Shown here in pieces: positions 25,493 to 33,351 of a DNA stretch of 64,000 nucleotides. The position numbers and the translations under genes were made by a program. Each line of letters opens with the position of its first letter. Position 1 is the first letter of the stretch. The DNA is taken from positions 496,001 to 560,000 of the forward strand of contig JAEXIT010000017.1 of assembly GCA_023446155.1 (NCBI GenBank), written 5' to 3'. The DNA is from Bacteroidota bacterium. GTDB taxonomy: Bacteria > Bacteroidota > Bacteroidia > Flavobacteriales > Flavobacteriaceae. Below the pieces are notes generated by a model that saw only the letters and a program-made list of their open reading frames with translations, made no database searches and was not told the origin of the DNA.

Positions 25493-26281
25493 CTACTTAA
25501 ACTCCTCAAAAACGCCCAATCCAAATAAAGCAAAGTCGTATTTTACCGGATCGTTGGGATCCATAAGTCGGAGATTTTTGTCTAATTCGGCCAAGGCTTT
25601 ACCATCGTTTTGTTTACGGGTTAAAAGTCCGAGTTTACGGGCGACATTTCCGGAGTGTACATCCAGCGGACAAGACAAGGTCGCCGGAGAAATCGACTTC
25701 CAGATTCCTAAATCCACGCCTTTGTTGTCGTTTCGTGCCATCCAACGTAGGAACATGTTGATTCGTTTGGCAGCCGAACCATTTGCAGGATCAGAAACAT
25801 GCTTTTGTGTCCGATTTTGGTGTTCAATTTCAAAAAAGACACGTTTAAATTCCGAAATACTGGGTTGCATCGAATCCGGTTGCTGATGTTGTGCGAACAC
25901 GGCTTCGAGTCCGTTATGGTTACGGTAGATGTTTTGCAGGCTTTTGATAAAAAACACCATGTCGGTACCATTAAACGTCCGGTGTACAAAATTTTCCATT
26001 CGTTCCAGCTGATCGTCCGTATGTGACATGACAAAATCGTAAGGCGAATTGCCCATCAAATCCATCATCCGTTGTGCGTTTTTGATAATCATCTTACGGT
26101 TTCCCCAGGCGATCGTCGCACTTAGATAACCGGCAATTTCGATATCTTCTTTTTGCGAATACAAATGCGGAATCTGTATCGGATCGGATTCGATAAAATC
26201 AGGATTGTTGTACAAGGCGACCTTTTCGTTTAAAAACGATTGCAATTCGTCAAGCGCCAGTTCCGGATGCGTGCTTTTCAT
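25493..26281 (-). CDS. TIGR02757 family protein
   Basis: A 262-residue cytoplasmic protein of a family well conserved in Bacteroidota and some other bacteria and of unknown activity. Recognised by DPIQIPHLYSQKEDIEIAGYLSATIAWGNRKMI near the N-terminus, KRINMFLRWMARNDNKGVDLGIWKSI and the closing LDVHSGNVARKLGLLTRKQNDGKAL...DPNDPVKYDFALFGLG. The middle and end recall the helix-hairpin-helix DNA glycosylase fold (LDVHSGNVAR.LGL), so a role on nucleic acid has been suggested by that resemblance only. It is coupled to the ABC ATPase gene, whose stop shares one base with its start (TAATG). Confidence 0.9.
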   Translation of the reverse strand: MKSTHPELALDELQSFLNEKVALYNNPDFIESDPIQIPHLYSQKEDIEIAGYLSATIAWGNRKMIIKNAQRMMDLMGNSPYDFVMSHTDDQLERMENFVHRTFNGTDMVFFIKSLQNIYRNHNGLEAVFAQHQQPDSMQPSISEFKRVFFEIEHQNRTQKHVSDPANGSAAKRINMFLRWMARNDNKGVDLGIWKSISPATLSCPLDVHSGNVARKLGLLTRKQNDGKALAELDKNLRLMDPNDPVKYDFALFGLGVFEEFK

Positions 26282-26952
26282 TATAAAGATTGGCTGCTAA
26301 TTTGTCCGTCGACCATCACCAGTTTGCGATCGGCCATATTAGCCAACTCTTCGTTATGGGTTACGATGACAAATGTTTGTCCAAATTCGTCCCGTAGTTT
26401 GAAAAACAATTGGTGTAGGTTTTCGGCCGAATGTGTATCCAGATTTCCGGATGGTTCGTCGGCAAAAATCACGGCAGGTTTGTTGATCAATGATCGGGCT
26501 ACGGCCACACGTTGTTGTTCGCCACCGGAAAGTTCGCCCGGTTTGTGCTGCATACGGTGGTATAACCCCAGATAATTCAGTAATTTGATGGCTTCGGCTT
26601 CTACTTCTTTTTTCTCCCTCCCGGCGATAAAAGCGGGGATACAAACGTTTTCAAGTGCGGTAAATTCCGGTAAAAGTTGATGAAACTGGAAAATAAAACC
26701 CAGTTGTTGGTTTCGGAATTTAGACAACGCTTTGTCATTCATTTTCAGAATATCTTCATTATTGATGAGCAACGAAGTGCCGTTTTCTACGGTTGGTTTG
26801 TCCAGTGTACCCAAGATTTGAAGTAGTGTGGTTTTTCCGGCTCCGGAAGCTCCCACTATCGAAACGATTTCGCCTTTTTGGATATGCAGATCAACGCCTT
26901 TCAGCACATGAAGTTTGTCGTAATATTTATGAATATTCTTAGCCTGTATCAT
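26281..26952 (-). CDS. ABC transporter ATP-binding protein, LolD/MacB type
   Basis: A 223-residue ATPase of the type that drives lipoprotein release (LolCDE) or MacB-like mechanotransmission. Walker A GASGAGKTTLL (residues 34-44), Q-loop QFHQLLPEFTALENV, signature LSGGEQQRVAVARSL, Walker B VIFADEPSGNLD and the H-loop in VIVTHNEE are complete. No permease partner is nearby; in Flavobacteria the LolD-like ATPase gene is often apart from its permeases. It is translationally coupled to the TIGR02757 gene. Confidence 0.92.
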   Translation of the reverse strand: MIQAKNIHKYYDKLHVLKGVDLHIQKGEIVSIVGASGAGKTTLLQILGTLDKPTVENGTSLLINNEDILKMNDKALSKFRNQQLGFIFQFHQLLPEFTALENVCIPAFIAGREKKEVEAEAIKLLNYLGLYHRMQHKPGELSGGEQQRVAVARSLINKPAVIFADEPSGNLDTHSAENLHQLFFKLRDEFGQTFVIVTHNEELANMADRKLVMVDGQISSQSL

Positions 26953-27069
26953 TTTAATGAATTTCTACAAAGAAACGAAGATTTTGAGTAAAATGAAATC
27001 CACAACCCATATAATTCCGTATAGATATAAAGTTTCGTTAACAATAAAATTTCTCCTTTCGGATTTGAT

Positions 27070-27077
27070 TAATTTTG
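27070..27077 (+). promoter_or_regulatory. -7 box of msrA
   Basis: TAATTTTG (TAnnTTTG) ends 15 bases before the ATG at 27093. This short leader supports that ATG over the TTG at 27075, which lies inside the box. Confidence 0.5.
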
Positions 27078-27092
27078 ATAAAAACTAAAGCT

Positions 27093-27737
27093 ATGAAAAG
27101 TATTTTTGTATTACTCATTTCACTTGGGGCGTTGTCGTGCCAGTCCAGTGATAAAAAAATAAGTGCCGAAAAAAACAAAGCGATAAATACGATGAACGAA
27201 CAAAAAGGATTGCAAGTGGCCACGGTGGCCGGAGGTTGCTTTTGGTGTACGGAAGCCCTGTTTTTGGAATTAAAAGGAGTTAAAAAAGTAGTATCCGGTT
27301 ATACGGGGGGAATGGTTAAAAATCCGACTTATAAGGAGGTGTGTACCGGAACGACGGGGCATGCGGAAGCGATTGAGATCACATTCGATCCGACGCAGAT
27401 TTCCTACGAAGATATCTTGGAGGTCTTTTTTGCAACACACGATCCGACAACTTTAAACCGTCAGGGCGCCGATGTGGGAACGCAATATCGCAGTGAGATT
27501 TTTTATCATGACGAAGCTCAGAAAAAAGCAGCTGAAAATTTTATCAAACTTTTGAATGATCAAAATATTTATGGTAAGAATGTGGTGACAAAAATAAGCC
27601 AGGCGACAACTTTTTATCCGGCGGAAGAGTATCATCAGGATTATTACAATCAGAATAAAGCACAACCGTATTGTATGGCGGTGATCAATCCAAAATTAGA
27701 CAAGTTGCGTAAAAACTACAAATCGATGTTGAAATAA
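27093..27737 (+). CDS. msrA: Peptide-methionine (S)-S-oxide reductase, lipoprotein form
   Basis: Repairs oxidised methionine in proteins. From ATG 27093 the protein is 214 residues. It opens with a lipoprotein signal (MKSIFVLLISLGALSCQSS; lipid cysteine at 16), so this MsrA is in the envelope. The catalytic motif GGCFWCTEA is at about residues 49-57, followed by GVKKVVSGYTGG, GTTGHAEAIEITFDP, FFATHDPTTLNRQGADVGTQYRS and EYHQDYYNQN, all family hallmarks. The second FWC cysteine could serve as resolving residue. It is a single gene on +, divergent from the ABC ATPase gene. Confidence 0.95.
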   Translation: MKSIFVLLISLGALSCQSSDKKISAEKNKAINTMNEQKGLQVATVAGGCFWCTEALFLELKGVKKVVSGYTGGMVKNPTYKEVCTGTTGHAEAIEITFDPTQISYEDILEVFFATHDPTTLNRQGADVGTQYRSEIFYHDEAQKKAAENFIKLLNDQNIYGKNVVTKISQATTFYPAEEYHQDYYNQNKAQPYCMAVINPKLDKLRKNYKSMLK

Positions 27738-27782
27738 TTTTGGCACTGATTTTGCGTTATATAGTCTATAAAATGTAGTAAA

Positions 27783-28076
27783 ATGACTGAAATTCAGGTA
27801 AAAACAACCGCGGCAGATAAACAGCGGAAACTGATGTTGAGTATACTCTTCGACCTGATTGGGTGTATGACGTACTTACTTCCTTTTTTAGGGGAGTTTG
27901 TCGACATTGCCTGGGCGCCGATAGCCGGTTTTATCCTGGCACGGATGTATAAAGGGACGATTGGTACGGTTGGAGGTATCTTTGCTTTTGTAGAAGAATT
28001 GATGCCGGGATTGGATTTTATTCCAACGTTTACGCTGACATGGATTTATACTTATGTGATCCGAAAACAGGAATAG
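27783..28076 (+). CDS. Small membrane protein, conserved in Bacteroidota
   Basis: A 97-residue protein with a short polar N-terminus and two or three hydrophobic stretches: MLSILFDLIGCMTYLLPFL (about residues 18-36), DIAWAPIAGFILARMY and LDFIPTFTLTWIYTYVI. The proline and glycine pattern and EELMPGLDFIPT near the end are well conserved among flavobacterial relatives as far as I can recall. Function is unknown. It lies 45 bases after msrA on the same strand and may be co-transcribed. Confidence 0.75.
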   Translation: MTEIQVKTTAADKQRKLMLSILFDLIGCMTYLLPFLGEFVDIAWAPIAGFILARMYKGTIGTVGGIFAFVEELMPGLDFIPTFTLTWIYTYVIRKQE

Positions 28077-28134
28077 CGATTAGATTATAGAAGAAAGAGA
28101 AAAGAGAAAAGAGGCTGTACGTAAAGTGTCGCTT

Positions 28135-28172
28135 CAACACCTGACAGGTTTTTAAAAACCTGTCAGGTGTTG
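28135..28172. repeat. Perfect palindromic intergenic repeat, copy 3
   Basis: A 38-bp perfect palindrome (arms CAACACCTGACAGGTTTTT), with an extra half-site GTCAGGTGTAA shortly after (28184-28194). Lies between the convergent genes ending at 28076 and 28196. Confidence 0.9.
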
Positions 28173-28195
28173 CGTTTTATTGCGTCAGGTGTAAA

Positions 28196-28507
28196 TTATT
28201 CTTTCTTTTTAAAAAGGAATCCCAATCCCATATGGCGGAGCATCTTTTTAACGAAATTCCAGAAAAAGGTAAATTGACCGAAGATTGTCCCGATAATAAC
28301 TAACAGTACTTTATATACCGGAAGGATGATCACAATTCGCAACGGCCAATAAAGCCACGGCGTGAGGTTGTCTTTGGTGATGCCAAGCCATTCCACTAGT
28401 GGTTTCGACAGGTAAGAAGCTGTCGATCCGGTTATGGCAAATACGGTAAAAATGATGACTAACTGGAAGTTGGAAGAAACGCCCCAACGTCGTTTTAATT
28501 TTTCCAT
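28196..28507 (-). CDS. Small membrane protein (DUF6787-like)
   Basis: A 103-residue protein with two membrane helices (FQLVIIFTVFAITGSTASYLS, about residues 14-34; LRIVIILPVYKVLLVIIGTIFG, about 55-76) and an aromatic amphipathic region with FFWNFVKKMLRHMG, ending in the basic tail FKKKE. I take the start at 28507 (MEKLKRRWGVSSN) because the longer frame to 28555 would overlap the end of the upstream lipoprotein gene and has no conserved look. Function unknown; found in many Flavobacteria beside the DUF6146 gene as here. Confidence 0.75.
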   Translation of the reverse strand: MEKLKRRWGVSSNFQLVIIFTVFAITGSTASYLSKPLVEWLGITKDNLTPWLYWPLRIVIILPVYKVLLVIIGTIFGQFTFFWNFVKKMLRHMGLGFLFKKKE

Positions 28508-28538
28508 TGCTTTTGAAATAGGCTCAAAAATACAATTT

Positions 28539-28985
28539 TTATGGTCGCGGCGCAAAGCCTCCGAGGCGAATATTGTTTTTTAATTGGAAATAGACTAAAT
28601 AATTATAAAGTAAATAGTTTACTTCATAACCGTAATCAGTCCCACTGTTATAATCGATGTTCATGGTGAAAAGATTTTCCTTTCCCGGTTGCGAACTCGC
28701 GACATGGGTATTCCATCCGGTTACCCACTGAATATTCCGACTTTCGAGATAATTTTGATCGTAAAAGCCTCTTGGTTTCGCTCTGGCGATCAACCAGGAA
28801 TTAAAACCGGGATCGATAATGATGATTTCATAATCCAGCTCGTCGTTGGCAATGCGAATCGTATCATTGCTTGTCGCGGTCGGATCAATTTCGGCACGAT
28901 CAGCCGCGGTAACAGGTCTTGGGGTGTTGCAACTCCAGATTACAATCAGGAAAAACAAAATTACGGGGTAAAGCAGCTTTTTCAT
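28539..28985 (-). CDS. Lipoprotein, DUF6146 family
   Basis: A 148-residue lipoprotein. The signal is MKKLLYPVILFFLIVIWSC with lipid cysteine 19. The mature part begins with a short flexible acidic stretch and then a compact conserved domain: DELDYEIIIIDPGFNSWLIARAKPRGFYDQNYLESRN and a tyrosine-rich end DYGYEVNYLLYNYLVYFQLKNNIRLGG. This matches a family found only in Bacteroidota with no assigned role. Genes of this pair (DUF6146 then DUF6787) run on the - strand. Confidence 0.82.
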   Translation of the reverse strand: MKKLLYPVILFFLIVIWSCNTPRPVTAADRAEIDPTATSNDTIRIANDELDYEIIIIDPGFNSWLIARAKPRGFYDQNYLESRNIQWVTGWNTHVASSQPGKENLFTMNIDYNSGTDYGYEVNYLLYNYLVYFQLKNNIRLGGFAPRP

Positions 28986-29043
28986 AGGATTGTTTTCCTA
29001 TAAAAATACTAAAAATGCGTAGGATAGCAGTTGTTTTTAACAT

Positions 29044-29073
29044 AAAAAAGCCGGGTGATTGCCCGACTTTTTA
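29044..29073 (-). terminator. Terminator after the DUF937 gene
   Basis: AAAAAGCCGGG and CCCGACTTTTT pair with one mismatch around a 6-base loop, 17 bases past the stop on the - strand. Confidence 0.7.
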
Positions 29074-29090
29074 TGAAATTTTATACTTGT

Positions 29091-29648
29091 CTATCGCCCG
29101 AAAAGCTTTCCGAAAATTCCGCCAATTCCCCCTTTTTTTGATACAGCAGCCATGGCGTCGCTCATATCCACTTTCCCGTCGTTGTTCTGATCCAGACCAA
29201 ATTGTCCTCCGTATTTGGAAATAGCATCCATCAATCCGGAACTGCCGTTTCCACCGGAAATAGCATTCACAATGTCGGAAATATCAAAACCCTTCTGGTT
29301 CGGGTCTTTTGCTTTATTGATCAATGATCCTAGTACGTTTGGAATCAAACTACCGGCCACACCTGATGCGGTTTCGGTGCTTAATCCAAATTTCTGCCCC
29401 AGATCACCGGTGAGTTGCTCGGATAATTGCTGTACCACCGGACTGGAACCCGATGCAGCATTATTACCTTGAAACAGCCCGGCTAATTGATCCATATTTC
29501 CTTCGGAAGCCATTTTTTGCAGTCCGCTAAAGATCGAACTTCCGGCTTGTTGCATGACTTCCTGATTTAATTCGTTCGGGATTGCCTCGTTTTTAACAAT
29601 GGCATCGCCGCCGTATTGCTGTACTAATTGCGTTAATTGTTCGAGCAT
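29091..29648 (-). CDS. DUF937 protein with a C-terminal EF-hand-like loop
   Basis: A 185-residue protein from the ATG at 29648 (MLEQLTQLVQQYGGDAIVKN). It has the glycine/serine-rich, helical DUF937 body: QQAGSSIFSGLQKMASEGNMDQLAGLF, LTGDLGQKFGLSTETASGVAGSLIPNVLGSLI. Near residue 150 there is a canonical 12-residue calcium-loop pattern DQNNDGKVDMSD (acidic at 1, 3 as N, 5, 9 and 12, glycine at 6). A final glycine-rich part GGIGGIFGKLFGR follows. DUF937 proteins have no settled role. The EF-hand suggests calcium binding and, because calcium is abundant outside, possible export, but no signal peptide is seen. Confidence 0.82.
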   Translation of the reverse strand: MLEQLTQLVQQYGGDAIVKNEAIPNELNQEVMQQAGSSIFSGLQKMASEGNMDQLAGLFQGNNAASGSSPVVQQLSEQLTGDLGQKFGLSTETASGVAGSLIPNVLGSLINKAKDPNQKGFDISDIVNAISGGNGSSGLMDAISKYGGQFGLDQNNDGKVDMSDAMAAVSKKGGIGGIFGKLFGR

Positions 29649-29702
29649 AGCGTTTGATTTAGAGTTGCTTATCAAATGTACGCAAAAAAACAATTGACCG
29701 GA

Positions 29703-30662
29703 TTAGGCTTCGGTTTTTAATAAACTGATAATTTGTTCGGCCAGTTCGGTTCCAATGCGCTCCTGTGCTTCCAGAGTGGCCGCTCCGATATGCGGGGTTA
29801 GTGAAATCTTCGGATGCATCAATACCTGAATGGCCGGAGTAGGTTCTTCTTCGAAAACGTCAAGTCCTGCAAAAAGTACTTTTTCGTCTTCCAAAGCGTC
29901 TATAAGTGCCACTTCGTCGATCACACCACCACGGGCACAATTAATGATACCGACATCCTGTTTCATCAGATCAAATTCGGCTTTCCCGATAATGTAATCG
30001 TCCTGAGCCGGAACGTGTAAGCTGATAAAATCCGAATGACGCAGCACATCTTCCATTGGTTCCGTTTCAATATCCACATTGATAAACTGACCGTTGTAGA
30101 AGTCGACTTTAATCGTGGCTTCTTCCACATAGGTATCCGTCGCGATGACTTTCATTCCCAGTCCTAAGGCCATTCGGGCCACTTCACGGCCAATACGTCC
30201 AAAACCAATAATTCCGATCGTTTTACCGCGTAATTCGATTCCGTTGGCATAGGCTTTTTTCAGGCTGTTAAATTGGGTATCACCGTCCAAAGGCATGTTC
30301 CGGTTGGCATCGTGCAAAAATCGCGCTCCGGAAAACAAATGCGCAAAAACGAGTTCGGCTACCGATTCCGAAGAAGAAGCCGGTGTATTGATCACATGTA
30401 TTCCTTTTTCACGGGCATAGACCACGTCGATATTATCCATTCCAACACCACCGCGGCCAATCACTTTAAGTGTCGGACAACTGTCGATGATGTCTTTGCG
30501 TATTTTAGTGGCACTGCGCACCAATACTACGTCGATTTGATGTTTGTTGATATAATTGGCAACCTGTTCCTGGGCTACTTTGGTGGTGATTACTTCAAAA
30601 CCGCCGGCTTCCAAAGCCTTGATGCCGCTTTGAGACAGACCGTCGTTCGCTAATACTTTCAT
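29703..30662 (-). CDS. serA: D-3-phosphoglycerate dehydrogenase, short form
   Basis: First committed enzyme of serine synthesis: oxidises 3-phosphoglycerate to 3-phosphohydroxypyruvate with NAD. The 319-residue form lacks the C-terminal ACT domain, so classical feedback by serine through ACT is not expected. Motifs: RSATKIRKD, GRGGVGMDNID, IIGFGRIGREVARMA (Rossmann glycines), LHVPAQ, NCARGGVIDE with the catalytic arginine, and the catalytic histidine in LTPHIGAATLEAQERIG. It lies 22 bases downstream of serC on the same strand, forming a serC-serA operon for serine production. Confidence 0.95.
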   Translation of the reverse strand: MKVLANDGLSQSGIKALEAGGFEVITTKVAQEQVANYINKHQIDVVLVRSATKIRKDIIDSCPTLKVIGRGGVGMDNIDVVYAREKGIHVINTPASSSESVAELVFAHLFSGARFLHDANRNMPLDGDTQFNSLKKAYANGIELRGKTIGIIGFGRIGREVARMALGLGMKVIATDTYVEEATIKVDFYNGQFINVDIETEPMEDVLRHSDFISLHVPAQDDYIIGKAEFDLMKQDVGIINCARGGVIDEVALIDALEDEKVLFAGLDVFEEEPTPAIQVLMHPKISLTPHIGAATLEAQERIGTELAEQIISLLKTEA

Positions 30663-30684
30663 ATGTTAGGTGTCATTAAATTCG

Positions 30685-31755
30685 TTAGGCAATTCGTTCT
30701 AATTCTTTCATGGCGTCGACCAAAACCTGTACGCTTTCCAATGGTAAAGCATTGTACATCGAAGCGCGGTAACCGCCCACGGAACGGTGTCCGTTTAATC
30801 CGGATACGCCGGCATTTTTCCATAAATTGTCGAAAAGTGCTGTATGCGCTTCGTTTTCGAGTAAGAAAGTGGCATTCATTTTGGAGCGGTCTTCTGTTGC
30901 GGCAGTTCCTTTAAACAACGGATTGCGATCGATTTCGTTATATAACAATGCCGCTTTGGCTTCGTTTACTTTTTCGATAGCCGGGATTCCGCCCAGATTT
31001 CGCAGCCATTTTAGCGTTAACAGCGAGGTGTAAACTGCAAAGACCGGCGGTGTATTATACATGCTCTCTTTGTCGATATGCTGTTGGTAATTCAGGATAT
31101 TCGGGATGGTTCGTCCGGTTTTATTGAGTAGTCCTTCTTTGATCACGACTAAGGTTGTGCCGGCAGGACCCATATTTTTCTGCGCTCCGGCATAAATCAG
31201 ATCAAATTTTGAAAAATCCAGCGTACGGGAAAAGATATCGGAACTCATGTCGCATACCAGTGGAACATTTGTTTCTGGAAATTGTCCCATTTGCGTGCCG
31301 TAAATCGTATTGTTGCTCGTGCAGTGAAAATAATCGGCATCGGTCGGAATCTCGAATGCGTTCGGAATATGATTGTAATTTTCCGGTTTGGAAGAAGCAA
31401 CTACTACGGTGTCACCAAAAGCTTTGGCTTCTTTAATCGCGCCGCTCGCCCAGGTTCCGGTGTCGAGGTAGGCCGCTTTTCCGTTTACGGTCATCAGATT
31501 GTACGGAACGCGTAAGAATTCCATGCTGGCGCCGCCTTGTAAAAATACGGTATGATAGCCTTTTCCGCTAAGTCCTAAAAGATCGAGTGCCAAAGCACGG
31601 GCTTCTTCCATTACGGCGACAAATTCTTTGCTGCGATGTGAAATTTCTAATATGGATAAACCGGTACCGTTAAAATCTAAAATGGCATCGGAGGCTTTTT
31701 GAAATACTTCTTGTGGTAAAATGCAGGGACCTGCACTGAAATTGTGTTTTTTCAT
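30685..31755 (-). CDS. serC: Phosphoserine aminotransferase
   Basis: PLP enzyme that converts 3-phosphohydroxypyruvate to phosphoserine using glutamate; also used in pyridoxine synthesis in some bacteria. The 356 residues begin with the family's KHNFSAGPCILP. Seen: SILEISHRSKEF, GGASMEFLRVPYNL, the PLP lysine in YAGAQKNMGPAGTTLV, the substrate-binding SKMNATF and the final NGHRSVGGYRASMYNALP. It is between a HAD-like gene (8 bases upstream) and serA (22 bases downstream), all on the - strand. Confidence 0.97.
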   Translation of the reverse strand: MKKHNFSAGPCILPQEVFQKASDAILDFNGTGLSILEISHRSKEFVAVMEEARALALDLLGLSGKGYHTVFLQGGASMEFLRVPYNLMTVNGKAAYLDTGTWASGAIKEAKAFGDTVVVASSKPENYNHIPNAFEIPTDADYFHCTSNNTIYGTQMGQFPETNVPLVCDMSSDIFSRTLDFSKFDLIYAGAQKNMGPAGTTLVVIKEGLLNKTGRTIPNILNYQQHIDKESMYNTPPVFAVYTSLLTLKWLRNLGGIPAIEKVNEAKAALLYNEIDRNPLFKGTAATEDRSKMNATFLLENEAHTALFDNLWKNAGVSGLNGHRSVGGYRASMYNALPLESVQVLVDAMKELERIA

Positions 31756-31763
31756 GGGGACTA

Positions 31764-32165
31764 TTACTCTTTGAAAACCTGAATTACAACCTCTTTTTCC
31801 ACAAGATCGGTAAACTTACCGTTGTAGCGGGTTGCCTTAACTAAATGATTGTCGATCCAATGGTAGTTGCCGCCACGCGGTTTTCCCATCAGGATACTGT
31901 GATACCGGAATCCGTGTTTCTGGAGCCATTGTTCGGTAACGTCGCGGTGTGCTTCGGTGCGCGAGGTAAAAAAGCAAATTATATGGCCTTCGTCATACCA
32001 TTTGTTGATGGTTTCCAGCGCATCGGGAAAAGGAAGGCAGGTTGCCATTCGCTCCGGTTCCTCGTTTGGAATATCGTCGGTAATGGTACCGTCGATATCA
32101 ATGAGGTAGTTTTTAATCCCGTCTTTTAAAACGGGACTAACATTGTCTTTGTGTTCTAGTTGCAT
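31764..32165 (-). CDS. Small HAD-superfamily phosphatase-like protein
   Basis: A 133-residue protein with the four HAD motifs: the nucleophile motif LIDIDGTITDD (aspartates near residues 23 and 25), FFTSRTEAH as the motif with the threonine/serine, a lysine in LMGKPRGGNYHWIDNH and the acidic/neutral metal site DNH. It is small and has no cap domain, like BT0820-type phosphatases. Some databases label such proteins phosphoheptose isomerase, which the sequence does not support. Eight bases upstream of serC, it could in principle supply the missing phosphoserine phosphatase step; that is only an idea from position. Confidence 0.82.
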   Translation of the reverse strand: MQLEHKDNVSPVLKDGIKNYLIDIDGTITDDIPNEEPERMATCLPFPDALETINKWYDEGHIICFFTSRTEAHRDVTEQWLQKHGFRYHSILMGKPRGGNYHWIDNHLVKATRYNGKFTDLVEKEVVIQVFKE

Positions 32166-32232
32166 TGAAGTGTGTTTAGGAGCGTAAATTTCCTAAAAAA
32201 AATACTCTTAATCACAAAAACAATGCTAAAAG

Positions 32233-33291
32233 TTAGATCTTTATCAGGAAATCAATTGTGTCCACGTTATCGGCATAATCCCAAAGCTTTGGTTTTTGGG
32301 TTTGACCGAAAGGAATACTGTCGGAAATGATACCGTTTGATACGACGCACTGAAGTTGGTCTTTATCGGCTTCCAATCGGTTTTTCAGGTTTTCGGCCGA
32401 ATCGTAATACTCGTAAAAAACAGATGAAATAGGCGAGGCGTAGCTGCTGTCTTCCTTGAGTGTCATAAACTCGTTGTCCAGCAGTTCAAACCGACTCATC
32501 AGAAATACGGCTTTGTTGTAATCGTAGTTATTCGCGTATTTTTCGTAGTGGATGATGTCGCCGTATTCGAACATTGCTTCAAAGAACAATTTAAAATCAT
32601 ATCCTTTTGGCAGGAATAATTTCGATACGTTACGACATCCCAAACCAAAATAACGGAAAATGTCTTCCCCAAGGAGGATCAGATCTTCCTTGCTTTCGTT
32701 TCCGTCCAGTACGGCTACGGAGTTTCTGTTTTTGCGGATGATATTCGGTTTGTCTTTAAAATAATATTCGAAATAACGGGCGGTATTATTACTTCCGGTA
32801 GCGATTACAGCGTCGAAATGTTCTAATTTGCCTTCGGTAAATGTGATATAAGATTCCAATGCCGGGTTAACGGCAATCAGGTATTTTGCCAAAAACGGTA
32901 ATAATTTCTGATCGTTGGACGACATTTTTACCAATACTTTATGACCGGCGATCAAAACCGATAAAAAGTCGTGAAATCCAACTAGTGGGATGTTACCGGC
33001 AAGGATTAATCCTACGGTTTTCGGTTGGTGATCCGGAAAATTATAACGGGATAACCATTGGTCCATATTGTTTTCGGTTAAGGCATCGGCCCAGGATTGT
33101 ATGGAAAAATAAACCTGTTCGGGGGTGAACCATCCGTTATGGGATTGCGACAAGTTGATCAAGTCGATAAAAGCGTTATAAAAACGATCGTTGTGTTTTA
33201 CCGCAGGATTGGGAGTGTTGCCGTTTGCGGTGAATTGGCTTAAAAAGGTGCCTAATTCAATAAAACTTGCTTTTTTATCGCTTTGTCTCAT
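32233..33291 (-). CDS. Acyl-CoA reductase (LuxC-like)
   Basis: A 352-residue enzyme of the LuxC-like acyl-CoA reductase family, related to aldehyde dehydrogenases, which reduces fatty acyl thioesters to aldehydes with NADPH. Recognised by GLILAGNIPLVGFHDFLSVLIAGHKVLVKMSSND (nucleotide-binding region), AVIATGSNNTARYFEYYF, RKNRNSVAVLDGNES and FGLGCRNVSKLFLPKGYD with the catalytic cysteine. In Flavobacteria this gene regularly stands back to back with a ferredoxin gene, as here, with promoter boxes two bases apart. The physiological substrate is not known to me. Confidence 0.9.
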   Translation of the reverse strand: MRQSDKKASFIELGTFLSQFTANGNTPNPAVKHNDRFYNAFIDLINLSQSHNGWFTPEQVYFSIQSWADALTENNMDQWLSRYNFPDHQPKTVGLILAGNIPLVGFHDFLSVLIAGHKVLVKMSSNDQKLLPFLAKYLIAVNPALESYITFTEGKLEHFDAVIATGSNNTARYFEYYFKDKPNIIRKNRNSVAVLDGNESKEDLILLGEDIFRYFGLGCRNVSKLFLPKGYDFKLFFEAMFEYGDIIHYEKYANNYDYNKAVFLMSRFELLDNEFMTLKEDSSYASPISSVFYEYYDSAENLKNRLEADKDQLQCVVSNGIISDSIPFGQTQKPKLWDYADNVDTIDFLIKI

Positions 33292-33297
33292 GTCTAA

Positions 33298-33329
33298 TTT
33301 GTTTATGAATGGTTTTGATTGTAATTTTG
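33298..33329 (+). promoter_or_regulatory. Ferredoxin gene promoter, -33 and -7 boxes
   Basis: TTTG at 33298-33301 and TAATTTTG at 33322-33329 are spaced by 20 bases, ending 22 bases before the start. A textbook Bacteroidota sigma-70-type promoter. Confidence 0.6.
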
Positions 33330-33331
33330 TG

Positions 33332-33339
33332 CAAAAATA
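33332..33339 (-). promoter_or_regulatory. -7 box of the acyl-CoA reductase gene
   Basis: TATTTTTG on the - strand, 40 bases before the start and only two bases from the -7 box of the divergent ferredoxin gene. A TTG on the - strand at 33356-33358 gives a 16-base spacing. Confidence 0.5.
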
Positions 33340-33351
33340 ATAAAATTAGCT

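Noticed and set aside
24668..28172. CRISPR-like repeats at 24668, 25455 and 28135
   Set aside because: The copies are hundreds to thousands of bases apart with genes in between, so they are dispersed palindromes, not an array.
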